From Chryseobacterium sp. CH21 (GTDB lineage Bacteria; Bacteroidota; Bacteroidia; Flavobacteriales; Weeksellaceae): a stretch of 64,000 nucleotides of DNA. Of the stretch, positions 37,123 through 45,901 are shown piece by piece. Made by a program: the position numbers and the translations under genes. The stretch spans positions 62,001-126,000 of the forward strand of contig NZ_QICI01000082.1 of NCBI RefSeq assembly GCF_004119445.1, written 5' to 3'. Under the pieces are notes generated by a model. The model made no database searches and was not told the origin of the DNA. It was given only the letters and a program-made list of their open reading frames with translations. Every line of letters begins with the position of its first letter. The stretch's first letter is position 1.

Positions 37123-38886
37123 ATGAACAAGAAGATTCAAATATTATCCATATTATTTTTAGGGGTTTCGTCGGTGGCGTTTTCCCAGATCAAGGAAGAA
37201 AAACTGGTTCTTAACAAAAAAAGAGAGCCGGAAGTGAAGAAGATCGAGAAGAAGAAAACTTCTGTGGAAACCATCAAAAATTATCCGCCGGAAGAGAAAT
37301 CACAGACTCCTGTGAAGTACAATATCACGGATGTCCCTGCTGTTTCCGATTTCAAAACTTCAACCATTCAGGGGGAAGATGTGGCTCCAAAATTTGACGG
37401 AACGGCTCAGAATAACTATTTCCAGTTTGGTATGGGTAATTACGGGAAAATTCTGGTAGACGGAAACGTTTCAAAAACCCTTCAAAACAAGCTTGAAGTA
37501 GGAGCAGATGTTCATGTTTTGTCTACGAATGGTCTTAAAAAAGATTACGACTGGAAATCCGGGCAGACTTCGGCTAATATCGGAGCTTTCTTAAACTCTT
37601 ATGGTGAAAAAGGGAAGTTTAACCTTAATGCTGAATATGGTCTAGACAGTTATAACTATTATGGAATCTATGCCATGCAGCCTACCGGAGAGCTTGATCT
37701 GAAGCAAAAAGTAAATCAGTTTAAAGTAAACGGATACTATGATTTTTATTCTAATGAAATCTTAAATGATGTAAGGGTAAAATCATCATTCCTGAAGGAT
37801 CATTTTGATGCTTCGGAAAACCAGGTTTCCATCCTTGCCAATTTTTCCAAACATGCTGTTGAATTAGGAAAATCAGGAATCAACCTGAATGCTGATTTGG
37901 GAGTAGGTTTAGAAGCTGTTAAAACTGATTTTGAAATGGTAGATAAAAACTCTTCCAATTTCTTCAATACCAGCCTGACTCCGAAAGTGACGTTCAGAAA
38001 AGGAGATTCTTACTTAACATTAGGATCTTCATTCTCTTTCCTGAATGCTAAAAACTCAGCGGAACTGGTTTCTCAGCAGAAAAACAATAAAACCTATTGG
38101 TTCCCGCAGGCAGAATTCCAGTTTGCAGCGGCTAAAGAATTTAAATTTTACGGAGGGGTAGATGGAGGTTTGAAGCTGAATACGTATGGAGATATGCTGC
38201 AGACAAATCCATTCATCCTTTCTGACCAGTTTTTAAAGCCAACAGAGACGAAATATCATTTTTATGTAGGATTGAGAGGTGATATTGATGAAACGTTGAA
38301 ATACGACTTCTCTGCAGGGTATGGAAAGATGAGAGATATTATGTTCTTTAATGCCAACGGTCTTTTCGATAATACATCTGTTAATCGTTCTGCCTACAAT
38401 TTTGCCAATACATTCTCTGCCGTGTATGATGACGGAAATGTAAGCGATATCAAAGGTAGTGTACAGTATTTCCCATTGGCCAACCTTATTATAGATGGAG
38501 AGTTAAGGTTTACAAAGTATGATCTAAAGAATTATGACAATATTTATAACGTTCCTTTATTCAATGCGAGCATCGGGGCGAAATATACCATGCTTGACAA
38601 GAAGTTATTGTTAGGATTCAAAGGAATCTTTGCAAGTGACAGAACGACAAACTCTTATGCGATTGAAGGAGTAGGTGCTCCGAATGTAATCTATCAGTCT
38701 ACAGAGAACACCAATGATAAAGTAGGTGGCTATGCAGATTTAAATCTTTCTGCAGAGTATAAAATTCACAAAAATTTCAGTATTTTCGCACTCGGAAATA
38801 ATCTTCTGAGCTCAAAATACCAGACGTACAAAGGATATAAAGTCCTGGGTGCACAGATTCTGGGAGGAGTGAAAATTACTTTCTAA
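37123..38886 (+). CDS. Outer-membrane beta-barrel protein (TonB receptor-like barrel without a plug)
   Basis: A 587-residue protein with a signal peptide ending SSVAFSQ, then a Lys-rich, Pro-containing linker (residues 25-80) and a barrel of about 20 amphipathic strands. The last residues (YKVLGAQILGGVKITF) form a typical C-terminal barrel strand ending in Phe. I see no TonB box or plug domain (no QDV...I..GP motif), so it may be a barrel related to TonB receptors that has lost the plug, working with the TPR protein. It is third in the TPR operon. Confidence 0.75.
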   Translation: MNKKIQILSILFLGVSSVAFSQIKEEKLVLNKKREPEVKKIEKKKTSVETIKNYPPEEKSQTPVKYNITDVPAVSDFKTSTIQGEDVAPKFDGTAQNNYFQFGMGNYGKILVDGNVSKTLQNKLEVGADVHVLSTNGLKKDYDWKSGQTSANIGAFLNSYGEKGKFNLNAEYGLDSYNYYGIYAMQPTGELDLKQKVNQFKVNGYYDFYSNEILNDVRVKSSFLKDHFDASENQVSILANFSKHAVELGKSGINLNADLGVGLEAVKTDFEMVDKNSSNFFNTSLTPKVTFRKGDSYLTLGSSFSFLNAKNSAELVSQQKNNKTYWFPQAEFQFAAAKEFKFYGGVDGGLKLNTYGDMLQTNPFILSDQFLKPTETKYHFYVGLRGDIDETLKYDFSAGYGKMRDIMFFNANGLFDNTSVNRSAYNFANTFSAVYDDGNVSDIKGSVQYFPLANLIIDGELRFTKYDLKNYDNIYNVPLFNASIGAKYTMLDKKLLLGFKGIFASDRTTNSYAIEGVGAPNVIYQSTENTNDKVGGYADLNLSAEYKIHKNFSIFALGNNLLSSKYQTYKGYKVLGAQILGGVKITF

Positions 38887-38961
38887 AACATAAGTAATAA
38901 ACAATGAGTAATTAGTAATCATTGAATGTGTATTATTAATTACTTCATTATTTATGAATAC

Positions 38962-39033
38962 GGCTGCATAGTTTAATGGATAGAACTTCGGATTTCGGCT
39001 CCGACAGTGAGGGTTCGAATCCTTCTGCGGTCA
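38962..39033 (+). tRNA. tRNA-Arg (anticodon TCG)
   Basis: A 72-base cloverleaf can be drawn. Acceptor GGCTGCA pairs with TGCGGTC through two G-T wobbles; the D stem is GTTT/GAAC. Anticodon stem TCGGA/TCCGA encloses the loop TTTCGGC, so the anticodon is TCG. The T arm GAGGG-TTCGAAT-CCTTC follows. CCA is not encoded, as usual in Bacteroidota. A terminator hairpin follows directly. Confidence 0.85.
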
Positions 39034-39042
39034 CAAATGTCC

Positions 39043-39081
39043 AAATGGCTCCAATTTAATCTAAATTGAGCCATTTTTTTT
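39043..39081 (+). terminator. Terminator after tRNA-Arg
   Basis: AAATGGCTC...AATTTA pairs with TAAATT...GAGCCATTT across an ATC loop and is followed by T8. Confidence 0.75.
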
Positions 39082-39493
39082 GATTCCGGAATAAGCCAGA
39101 TTAATCTTTTTTAATGTTTTAGTAAATTGAGGTTCGAAATAAAAAACTAATAATTTTTAGTAATAATACCTCTTACAAATTACTAAGACTCTCTTGGTAC
39201 ATTTAAGTATATTGTTACCTAAAATATGGTCGTCATATATTTTAATGTATCAGATTTGTTTTTTTTATCAAGTAATATTATATTTTCGGTACATCCAAAT
39301 ATTATAGATGTCTAAAATTTTTATTTATTCTAATGTGAAAATCATCCATTTTAAAACAATTCAGAATGTCTCAACTTAGAAGGCTGCAGCAGTTGTTTTC
39401 AATAGCAATTACAGATTTCAATAATCAATAAGCTCTGAACTTTCCACGATATTTTTTGAACTTTTAATGAAATAAACACTTCAAATTCTGACC
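39082..39493. other. AT-rich intergenic region without a gene
   Basis: About 410 bases, strongly AT-rich, between the tRNA terminator and the oxidoreductase promoter. I find no frame longer than a few dozen codons, no hairpin and no repeat shared with the rest of the window. The -7 element of the next gene (TAATTTTG, about 39493-39500) marks its right end. Confidence 0.4.
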
Positions 39494-39537
39494 TAATTTT
39501 GTCTTATCAAAACTTAATTAAATACCTAAAATTTAAA

Positions 39538-40122
39538 ATGAAAAAGACATTAATTATCATCACGCATCCTGATATTGAAAACTCAGTGATTAATAAATTG
39601 TGGTTACAAGAATTAGAGAAATACCCTGAGAAGTTTCATATCCATCAATTACATAAAGTTTACCCAGATCAGAAATTTGATATTGCAGCCGAACAAAAAT
39701 TGGTGGAGGAGCACGATCATATTATTTTCCAGTTTCCATATTACTGGTATTATGGTCCTGCCTTATTGAAAAAATGGTTTGATGAAGTTCTTACTTACGG
39801 TTGGGCTTATGGAAGCTCAAGTGGTTTTAAGTTTGGAGGAAAGAAAGTGGCTCTTGCGATTTCTTTAGGATTAAAAGAAGAACATTTACAGCGCGGAACG
39901 CCATTGAAATTTAATCTTGAAGATCTTACCCGTCCTTATGAAGCAATGTTTGACTGGATTAAAGCTGATTACCAGCCGCTTTTTGCTTACTACGGAATGA
40001 CCTTCGAGCCGACACAGGAATGGGTAGAAAGAAGTATACCATTGTATCTTGATTTTTTGGATCGTTTTAATTCTGAGAAAGAAGATGCAAATGTTGCTCA
40101 ATTTAGTAATGAATTGAAATAA
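39538..40122 (+). CDS. NAD(P)H-dependent oxidoreductase (flavodoxin-like, KefF/MdaB group)
   Basis: A 194-residue flavodoxin-fold quinone reductase. MKKTLIIITHPDIENSVINK is the FMN phosphate loop, HIIFQFPYYWYYGPALLKKWFDEVLTYGWAYG the central flavin/quinone-binding segment, and ALAISLGLKEE follows. I use ATG 39538 because the flavodoxin strand begins there and a TAATTTTG -7 element (about 39493-39500) overlaps the longer frame start (39499). It is followed by an AraC-type regulator, a common pairing in Flavobacteriia for electrophile or quinone response. Confidence 0.88.
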   Translation: MKKTLIIITHPDIENSVINKLWLQELEKYPEKFHIHQLHKVYPDQKFDIAAEQKLVEEHDHIIFQFPYYWYYGPALLKKWFDEVLTYGWAYGSSSGFKFGGKKVALAISLGLKEEHLQRGTPLKFNLEDLTRPYEAMFDWIKADYQPLFAYYGMTFEPTQEWVERSIPLYLDFLDRFNSEKEDANVAQFSNELK

Positions 40123-40145
40123 GGACTAATTCAAATTAATAAGAA

Positions 40146-40175
40146 GAGATGTGTGATAATGCATCTCTTTTTGGG
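40146..40175 (+). terminator. Terminator after the oxidoreductase gene
   Basis: AGAGATG pairs with CATCTCT around a short AT-rich loop, followed by TTTTT. Confidence 0.6.
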
Positions 40176-40274
40176 TTTAATAAAATTTTGTCCATTACGA
40201 AGTAAAAACTGTCCATTTTTTATCAGTTTTTAATTTATCAATTTTGAAGGTCACAGCAAGAAAATTATTGAACA

Positions 40275-41159
40275 ATGAACAATCTCAATTGCAGCAAAAT
40301 TATCAAAGAAAATCCCAAGGTTTTATCGTGGAATGATGATATCCAGGTAATGCATTATCAAACTCATCAGGAAATCATCAGAGCCAATATGTGTGTTCAT
40401 ATGAATATGATTAGCATCGTTCTGCAAGGTGCAAAAGAGATTTTGGGATGCGGAATGAAGAGAATTGTTCCGGCTGGTTCCGGTTTTTTTATGAAAAAGG
40501 GTTCTTATCTTGTTTCCGATAAAATTAATGATGAAGAAATAGGTTATGAATCAATTATTATCTTTTTTTCTGATGTGTGGCTTCAGTCCCAAATTGATAC
40601 CATTTTCGACTGTAAAAATACCTCTAAGATACAAGTTGAAGACTGTCTGAACGGCGATGTTGCTTTGTTGGAAGAAGATGAATTAATGAATTCGTTGATT
40701 GCTCAGTTTAAATCATATTTCGAGTTAAATCAGGATAAAGAACGTTTGCAGGTTTTACTTCCCTTTAAAATCAGAGAATTATTTCAGATTCTCATTTCAG
40801 CTCCCAATGGGTATCATTTTGAAAAACGATTGCGCAGTTTTGATCATCATCAGAATCCTGATTTAGTTACATTAATGCAGAACAATTACAAAGAAAATAT
40901 TTCTCTAGAACAATATGCTTTTCTTGCCAAATGTAGTTTGTCAACGTTTAAGCGAAAATTTGTACAAACTTTTAAAACAAATCCAGGAAAGTGGATTTTG
41001 CAACGCCGATTGGAAGAGTCTTACGAATTATTAAAAAATTCAGAAAAGAACGTTACAGAAATCGCTTATGAAGTTGGTTTTGAAACTCCCGCCCATTTTA
41101 TAGCATCATTTAAACAGAAATACAGAAACACACCGAAACAGTTGCAGCAACAATTATGA
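40275..41159 (+). CDS. AraC family transcriptional regulator
   Basis: A 294-residue regulator. The N-terminal cupin-like ligand region (1-180) is followed by a double helix-turn-helix (about 195-294): ISLEQYAFLAKCSLSTFKRKF, then NVTEIAYEVGFETPAHFIASFK with the AraC signature end (RNTPKQLQQ). The stop overlaps the start of the Nudix gene by four bases. It lies downstream of the quinone reductase gene on the same strand, so it may control that gene. Confidence 0.9.
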   Translation: MNNLNCSKIIKENPKVLSWNDDIQVMHYQTHQEIIRANMCVHMNMISIVLQGAKEILGCGMKRIVPAGSGFFMKKGSYLVSDKINDEEIGYESIIIFFSDVWLQSQIDTIFDCKNTSKIQVEDCLNGDVALLEEDELMNSLIAQFKSYFELNQDKERLQVLLPFKIRELFQILISAPNGYHFEKRLRSFDHHQNPDLVTLMQNNYKENISLEQYAFLAKCSLSTFKRKFVQTFKTNPGKWILQRRLEESYELLKNSEKNVTEIAYEVGFETPAHFIASFKQKYRNTPKQLQQQL

Positions 41160-41785
41160 AACAGCAAACTTTTTTTGATTTGATTGAGAAGCTTCAAAGT
41201 AATCTTCAGAAAAAACTTCCGAGAGAAAAAGCACACCAGATAATGGAAGCTCTTTCTGCAGAATATCTGACTTTAAAACCCACAGAGAAAACTCGGAAAA
41301 GCGCTGTTTTAATGCTTTTGTATCCAATCAATGATGAAATTTATTTTCCTTTGATTTTAAGAAATTCTTACGATGGTTTTCATTCGAATGAGATTGGTTT
41401 TCCGGGAGGAAGATTTGAAGAAACAGATGAAAATCTTATCCAGACGGCACTTCGTGAAGCCAAAGAAGAAATTGGAATTGAACCAGATGAAGTTAAAATT
41501 TTAGGAACGATTACCAAAATTTATATCGGTCCTAGCGATTTCAGTGTGTTGCCTGTAGTTGGTTATCTTCCACATCGACCAAATTTCAAACCCGATTCCC
41601 GTGAAGTGCAGCAGATTTTTGACTTAAAACTAGATTATTTTTCAGATTCTAATAATTTAGGTTTTGGTGAAATAAATATTCCCGGAGATATGGTGACCAC
41701 TCCTTATTATAAAGTTGAAGGCCATAAAGTTTGGGGAGCGACGGCAAAAATTATTGTTGAGTTGCTATCAGTTTTAAAACTTTAA
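41156..41785 (+). CDS. Nudix hydrolase, CoA pyrophosphatase-like
   Basis: A 209-residue Nudix enzyme. The Nudix box GFPGGRFEETDENLIQTALREAKEEIG has the form G-x5-E-x7-REAxEExG, with the metal-binding glutamates. The upstream ILRNSYDGFHSNEIGFPGG matches the CoA-specific NudL/YeaB motif. It likely hydrolyses CoA or acyl-CoA to 4'-phosphopantetheine and 3',5'-ADP. It is coupled to the AraC gene by a four-base overlap, and its stop overlaps that of the convergent deaminase gene. Confidence 0.9.
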   Translation: MKQQTFFDLIEKLQSNLQKKLPREKAHQIMEALSAEYLTLKPTEKTRKSAVLMLLYPINDEIYFPLILRNSYDGFHSNEIGFPGGRFEETDENLIQTALREAKEEIGIEPDEVKILGTITKIYIGPSDFSVLPVVGYLPHRPNFKPDSREVQQIFDLKLDYFSDSNNLGFGEINIPGDMVTTPYYKVEGHKVWGATAKIIVELLSVLKL

Positions 41786-42255
41786 TGTTGGAAATGTTTC
41801 AAAAGATAATCCTTAAACTCCTCATTTAAAATCTCACATTCCTCCCGCAAAATTCCCATTTCAATTTCCGGTTTATTTCCCCATTTAGGAACATTTTCAG
41901 TTTCTAAAATTTTAAATTCTGAAGACTGTCCGCCCACAAAAGGAACTGAAACTCCCAAAATCAATTTTGAAATCTGATGATGTCTGATCAGATAAGAACA
42001 CATAATACAAGGCTCGTGAGTTGAAAACATAACAGATTTTTCCAAAACATCCCGATATCCATTCGCCAAAGCATCTTTCACTGCTAAAATTTCCGCGTGC
42101 TGCGTAATATCTCCACTGGATTTTCCTGATTCTATGCCTCTTCCAATAATTTTATTTTCAAAAACCAAAAGAGATCCTACGGGCGGATTTCCATTTGCCA
42201 ATGCCTGTTTTGCGAGTTTAATGCATTCAAGCATATATTTTTTATAGCTGTCCAT
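41782..42255 (-). CDS. Nucleoside/guanine deaminase family protein
   Basis: A 157-residue cytidine-deaminase-fold enzyme. The zinc motif HAEILAV (His and catalytic Glu) and PCIMCSYLIR (two Cys) are complete. The N-terminal MDSYKKYMLECIKLAKQAL and NPPVGSLLVFENKIIGRGI place it in the guanine deaminase/tRNA adenosine deaminase-like group; the C-terminus is longer than that of TadA, so a free-base or nucleoside substrate is more likely. It is followed on the minus strand by nothing close; an AraC gene lies just upstream (11-base gap). Confidence 0.88.
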   Translation of the reverse strand: MDSYKKYMLECIKLAKQALANGNPPVGSLLVFENKIIGRGIESGKSSGDITQHAEILAVKDALANGYRDVLEKSVMFSTHEPCIMCSYLIRHHQISKLILGVSVPFVGGQSSEFKILETENVPKWGNKPEIEMGILREECEILNEEFKDYLLKHFQH

Positions 42256-42266
42256 TTTTAATTTAA

Positions 42267-43151
42267 TTAAGATTCTGCACCTCGATTAAAGCCAATAGTA
42301 TTTCGGTAAATCTGAGGCGAAATATCCGTTTTGTTTTTAAAAAGCCTGCTGAAATAATATTCATCTTCATAACCCAATTCATAGGCGATTTCTTTGATTG
42401 TTTTATCCGTAAGATACAGTTCACGTTTAGCTTCAATAATGATTCTTTCTGTAATCAAATCCGAAAGTGTTTTATTAAAATGATTTTTGGTAATTCTCGC
42501 CAGTGAAGCCGGAGTCTGATTTAGTAAATCCGCATAATCACTCGCCGAATGTTTGGTACGGAAATGATCTTCAATCGCATTTTTCAGATTTTGTATCAAA
42601 AACTGTTGCTTAATATTTACCGTTTCTGAATTTTGAATTGTTTGCTGTTCCAACTTGATTCTAGTGGCAGTCACCAACAGAATTTTTAGATAAGAAATCA
42701 AAACTTCATCTTTCCTGAAAGCATCATTTTTAAGCTCATTGGCAATGCCGTTAATCAAATTCAGAATCGAACTTTTACTGAATTCATTTAAATGAATAAA
42801 GGGTTGCTGATAAACATTATTAAACAAAATCCCATTCGCTGCAATTTCTTTGTGATGCCTGTAAATACAGAAAAAATCGTGATGAAACTGTATCGAAATT
42901 CCCATAATCGGTTTTTCAGATTTCAACATAAACGGCTGATAAGGATAGAATGCAAATAACGTATTTTCCTTGAAATTATAGTCGCAAAGATCAACCGTAG
43001 CAACGCCCTCTCCCGAAGTAATCAGGATTAATGTAAAATAATTATTCCGCTGAATATGGTCAAAATAGCTGTTGTTATCAAACTCAAAAAGCTTGAAAGC
43101 CAGATTTCCGTTTTGCTCATTCACGAGCGTGTAGACCGATTGTGACAACAT
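42267..43151 (-). CDS. AraC family transcriptional regulator
   Basis: A 294-residue regulator with an N-terminal cupin (AraC_binding-type) region and a C-terminal double HTH: KHSASDYADLLNQTPASLARITKNHFN, then KTIKEIAYELGYEDEYYFSRLFKNKTDISPQIYR. The second half is the classical signature. It is transcribed with the deaminase gene behind it (11-base gap), while the DsrE-like and flavin oxidoreductase genes lie upstream on the same strand and are candidate targets. Confidence 0.9.
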   Translation of the reverse strand: MLSQSVYTLVNEQNGNLAFKLFEFDNNSYFDHIQRNNYFTLILITSGEGVATVDLCDYNFKENTLFAFYPYQPFMLKSEKPIMGISIQFHHDFFCIYRHHKEIAANGILFNNVYQQPFIHLNEFSKSSILNLINGIANELKNDAFRKDEVLISYLKILLVTATRIKLEQQTIQNSETVNIKQQFLIQNLKNAIEDHFRTKHSASDYADLLNQTPASLARITKNHFNKTLSDLITERIIIEAKRELYLTDKTIKEIAYELGYEDEYYFSRLFKNKTDISPQIYRNTIGFNRGAES

Positions 43152-43183
43152 TTTATATGCAATTTAATTATAATTTTTAAACA

Positions 43184-43217
43184 AAACTGCTCTCCGAAAA
43201 ATTTCAAAGAGCAGTTT
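43184..43217 (-). terminator. Terminator after the DsrE-like gene
   Basis: AAACTGCTCT and AGAGCAGTTT form a 10-bp stem. On the minus strand a T-rich tract (GTTTAAAAATT) follows. Confidence 0.7.
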
Positions 43218-43227
43218 CAAAACAAGA

Positions 43228-43593
43228 TTAGAAAATCAAAATATCATAACCTTCATTTCGCAGGTTTAGGAAACTTGGCAAACCAGGTGTTCCCGGAACT
43301 TCATTTTCATTCAATAATTCATATCCGGAAACTTCAGTCCCAAATACCGCCACACAACCTTTCGAAAGGCCGTGCACATAATCTTTCACCTCATTGTAAA
43401 GCCCATGAACAGGGTGGCCGGCCTTCTCCAATTGTTCCGGCCATCTGATTCCCGTTCCCTGAAAAATAATTTTCACCTCTTCACCAGCGTGTTTAAATTC
43501 ATAAGCTGATGCCAAAGCGTTAAATACTCTTCCCAAAGCTTCTTCCGTACCAGCTTTTGGGTCAGAAAGAATAATAATTGCTGTTTTTTTCAT
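43228..43593 (-). CDS. DsrE-family-like small protein
   Basis: A 121-residue cytosolic protein starting MKKTAIIILSDPKAGTEEAL. The frame stays open to 43749 but the extra part reads through repeat sequence, so ATG 43593 is chosen. The fold pattern (IIIL strand, helix ALGRVFNALASAYEF, VKIIFQGTGIRWPEQLEKA, GCVAVFGTEVSGYELL) matches the DsrE/DsrF-like family often found beside OYE flavoenzymes and AraC regulators. No conserved DsrE Cys is in the usual position, so sulfur transfer is doubtful. Confidence 0.75.
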   Translation of the reverse strand: MKKTAIIILSDPKAGTEEALGRVFNALASAYEFKHAGEEVKIIFQGTGIRWPEQLEKAGHPVHGLYNEVKDYVHGLSKGCVAVFGTEVSGYELLNENEVPGTPGLPSFLNLRNEGYDILIF

Positions 43594-43651
43594 TGTATAA
43601 AAAATTAATTTACATTGCAAAGATGTGGGAATAACGGTCGCTAAAGAATGG

Positions 43652-43792
43652 ATGATTTCTACTTTGTAATGGAGATTTTTTAGGAGCTTAATTCCGCTAT
43701 CCACTATATCTTTTTTGTCACGGCTTCCGCTTCGCTCCACCCGCAACAAAAAAGGATGCCGTTCCTATCGGGGCTAGGGTCTCCGTCAACCA
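43652..43792. repeat. Dispersed palindromic intergenic element
   Basis: A block with 'ccgctatccactatatcttttttgt' on one side, and 'acaaaaaaggatgccgttcc' and 'tcggggctagggt' on the other, around a GC-richer centre (CACGGCTTCCGCTTCGCTCCACCCGC). CTTTTTTGT pairs with ACAAAAAAGG. I recall this layout as a repeat scattered through flavobacterial genomes. No frame is conserved across it. Confidence 0.55.
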
Positions 43793-43850
43793 TTCAAGAG
43801 CAGGTAAAATCTGAAAGTTGAAAAATAGAATTTCGCAAAAGCAAAAAAAC

Positions 43851-43882
43851 GAACTCTAATTAAAAAGTTCGCCTGATTTTAA
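43851..43882 (-). terminator. Terminator after the OYE-like gene
   Basis: CGAACT and AGTTCG pair around an AT-rich loop. On the minus strand a T7 tract follows (GTTTTTTTGC). Confidence 0.6.
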
Positions 43883-43900
43883 AATCTAAACTATTGAATT

Positions 43901-44986
43901 CTAAGAGCCTGGCTTCACAAAAGTCTGCCAGCCTCTCATCGTTTCAATAAAACGTTCACTCAATCCACCTTCCCGAAGAAAATCAGCCGTCACAGGCAAT
44001 TTCAGGCTGTCATAATTCGGATTAGCTTTCACTTGAAGCGGAAAATCCCTTTGAAGAATTCCGGCTCGTGCAATTAATACAAAATCACAACCTTCATCCA
44101 GCAATTCTCCGGCTCGCTGTGCACTCATTATTTTTCCAGCAGCCCCCAGACGAACGCCTTTTCGGGGAAGTTCTGTGAAAACACTCAACATTGTTTTGCC
44201 CTGAAAACTGCCTTCACGTACAAGCTGTGCCGAATCCCAAAGTGCCAAATCCAAATAATCAATCAATTCCTTATTAAAAATTTCCGCCGTAATTTCACGT
44301 AACTCTTCCAAACGAAGTCCATACCGTTCAATCGACAATCGCCATCCAATCTGAAAATCATTTCCACAGGCTTTACGGATGCCTTCAATCACTTCAATTG
44401 TAAATCTCGCTCTGTTTTCTACACTTCCGCCGTATTGATCAGTTCTGTCATTCAGATTGGGAGATAAAAATTCAGATAAAATCCAACCAAAAGCACCGTG
44501 AACAGAAACACCATCAAACCCTGCTAGCTTTGCTCTTTTTGCTGCCTCAATAAAACTGTCACGAATTCTTTCAACTTCTTCCGTAGAAATCGCTTTGATA
44601 CCTTTTAGAGTTTTGTCCGAAGCCGGAGCCGGAATGCCTCCCAAAGAAGGAACGGCTCGGTGTCCCGCATGGTGAAGTTGCACGGCAGACAAAGCGCCAC
44701 CTTCACGAATCGCAGTTGCCATTTTCGTCAATCCCGGCAAGTGTTTGTCGCTGTGAATTCCCAACTGCCGCTCAAAAGCAATGGCTCCCGCTTCCACAGT
44801 AGAAGCACTGGTTTGGATTAATCCGTAACCACTCTGTGCCAATTGTTCCATCCAGAATTGGTCGTATTGGGAAGCTGTACCGTCAAAATCACTTTGCTGA
44901 CTGGTTAAAGGTGCCATCATAAAACGATTTTTCATCGGCGAACCGTGAAGGAATGTAAGGGGTTTAAATAAATCAGAAACAGACAT
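43901..44986 (-). CDS. NADH:flavin oxidoreductase, Old Yellow Enzyme family
   Basis: A 361-residue FMN TIM barrel that reduces activated alkenes and other electrophiles. NRFMMAPLTSQQSDFDGTAS is the typical opening, VQLHHAGHRAVPS gives the flavin/substrate loop, FDGVSVHGAFGWILSEFLSPNLNDRTDQYGGS the catalytic HxxxG...L..FLSP..N.R.D.YGG block, and FVLIARAGILQRDFP the phosphate-binding end. In this family one of the substrate-binding His/Asn residues normally lies at GVxxHGAHGYL; here it reads GVSVHGAFGWI. It forms a probable unit with the DsrE-like gene. Confidence 0.92.
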   Translation of the reverse strand: MSVSDLFKPLTFLHGSPMKNRFMMAPLTSQQSDFDGTASQYDQFWMEQLAQSGYGLIQTSASTVEAGAIAFERQLGIHSDKHLPGLTKMATAIREGGALSAVQLHHAGHRAVPSLGGIPAPASDKTLKGIKAISTEEVERIRDSFIEAAKRAKLAGFDGVSVHGAFGWILSEFLSPNLNDRTDQYGGSVENRARFTIEVIEGIRKACGNDFQIGWRLSIERYGLRLEELREITAEIFNKELIDYLDLALWDSAQLVREGSFQGKTMLSVFTELPRKGVRLGAAGKIMSAQRAGELLDEGCDFVLIARAGILQRDFPLQVKANPNYDSLKLPVTADFLREGGLSERFIETMRGWQTFVKPGS

Positions 44987-45134
44987 TTGTATAATTTTTT
45001 AGTTTAACATATCAATTTTGTCTGCTGCAAAGTTGGAATTTTCGGTAGCTATTAAAAATGGATGATTTTGATTATATGATGGATGTTTTGTGACCTTATC
45101 CCGAAAAACCTTACCACCTAAAAGTGGGGATTAT

Positions 45135-45386
45135 TTATATACCTAACAACTGCTTAGCTAATTCGATGTCTTCGTCAGGTATGCCTCTAATTAAGCGCTG
45201 TTTAATTTCATCTTTCAAGTCCAATGCATTAAGCGTTTCTTTTAGATTGTATTGTCCAGGATATTTACTGTGATCATACTCATGAAGTACAGTTCCATCA
45301 TCAAATAAAGTATAATCATCATCTAATTCATTCTTCATCTGATGGGATTGGGAAATTATTCTTTTTTCCATAATTATTATTTTCAT
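45135..45386 (-). CDS. Hypothetical 83-aa protein
   Basis: A small acidic protein with no signal. Notable is DDDYTLFDDGTVLHEYDHSKYPG, followed by a helical tail (LKDEIKQRLIRGIPDEDIELAKQLL). An alternative start, ATG 45371 (MEKRIISQSHQ), is as good as 45386. No family recognised. The neighbouring spacers are full of terminator-like hairpins, so this may be an isolated accessory gene. Confidence 0.55.
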   Translation of the reverse strand: MKIIIMEKRIISQSHQMKNELDDDYTLFDDGTVLHEYDHSKYPGQYNLKETLNALDLKDEIKQRLIRGIPDEDIELAKQLLGI

Positions 45387-45506
45387 TAAAACTACAATTG
45401 GTTGATAATCAATTATTACGGTTTCCTGTAGAGTTATTACTACAGTACCCCCGCATATTTACTGAGTTTTTTAAACGATAAATACACGTCAAGTTTTTTT
45501 TAATGG

Positions 45507-45530
45507 CCTCGGAATTGCCGGGGATTTTTA
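45507..45530 (+). terminator. Terminator-like hairpin 1
   Basis: CCTCGG pairs with CCGGGG (one wobble) and is followed by ATTTTTA. No annotated gene precedes it on this strand. Confidence 0.5.
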
Positions 45531-45681
45531 TTTATTGACTAAAACAAAATGTACCACAAAAAGACCGATTTCATCAAATAGTGATGTAATTGGTATGTGT
45601 GTTGTTAATGATACTTTAAGTTTTTAAGAGAGTTTTTATTTAACCTACATCATTTAATGTATAATTCATTTTTTACTTTCT

Positions 45682-45710
45682 CCTCCTGGTTGCTCGGGAG
45701 GTTTTTTATT
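45682..45710 (+). terminator. Terminator-like hairpin 2
   Basis: CCTCC pairs with GGAGG around a 10-base loop, followed by TTTTTTATTT. Confidence 0.55.
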
Positions 45711-45797
45711 TGGCTCCAATAAAACCGTATTTAAATTTCTGTCGTATATGAAGATACAGCTCAAGTTTAATTGAGTTTTCATGGTTATTAGTTTGTG

Positions 45798-45826
45798 TCC
45801 TCGGAGAGATCTGGGGATTTTTTATT
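45798..45826 (+). terminator. Terminator-like hairpin 3
   Basis: TCCTCGG pairs with CTGGGGA (two G-T pairs), followed by TTTTTTATT. Confidence 0.5.
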
Positions 45827-45901
45827 ACTAATTAGTCACTATTATTGGATATATAATAATGATTTTCGTATAATTGCGTCCAACTAAAAATTATTATAAC
45901 T

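Larger units (their letters stand above)
45387..45901. other. Spacer with three successive plus-strand terminator-like hairpins
   Basis: About 515 bases without a credible gene. Three GC-rich hairpins each followed by a T run occur at 45507-45530, 45682-45710 and 45798-45826, all reading as terminators on the plus strand. Between them there are only very short frames. The stretches ahead of the first and third both contain 'tcaagtttt'-like words, so part may be an ancient duplication. One or more short untranslated transcripts are possible. Confidence 0.45.

Noticed and set aside
43594-43749. Longer start for the DsrE-like gene
   Set aside because: The extension reads through the palindromic repeat and does not look like protein; ATG 43593 begins the typical first strand.
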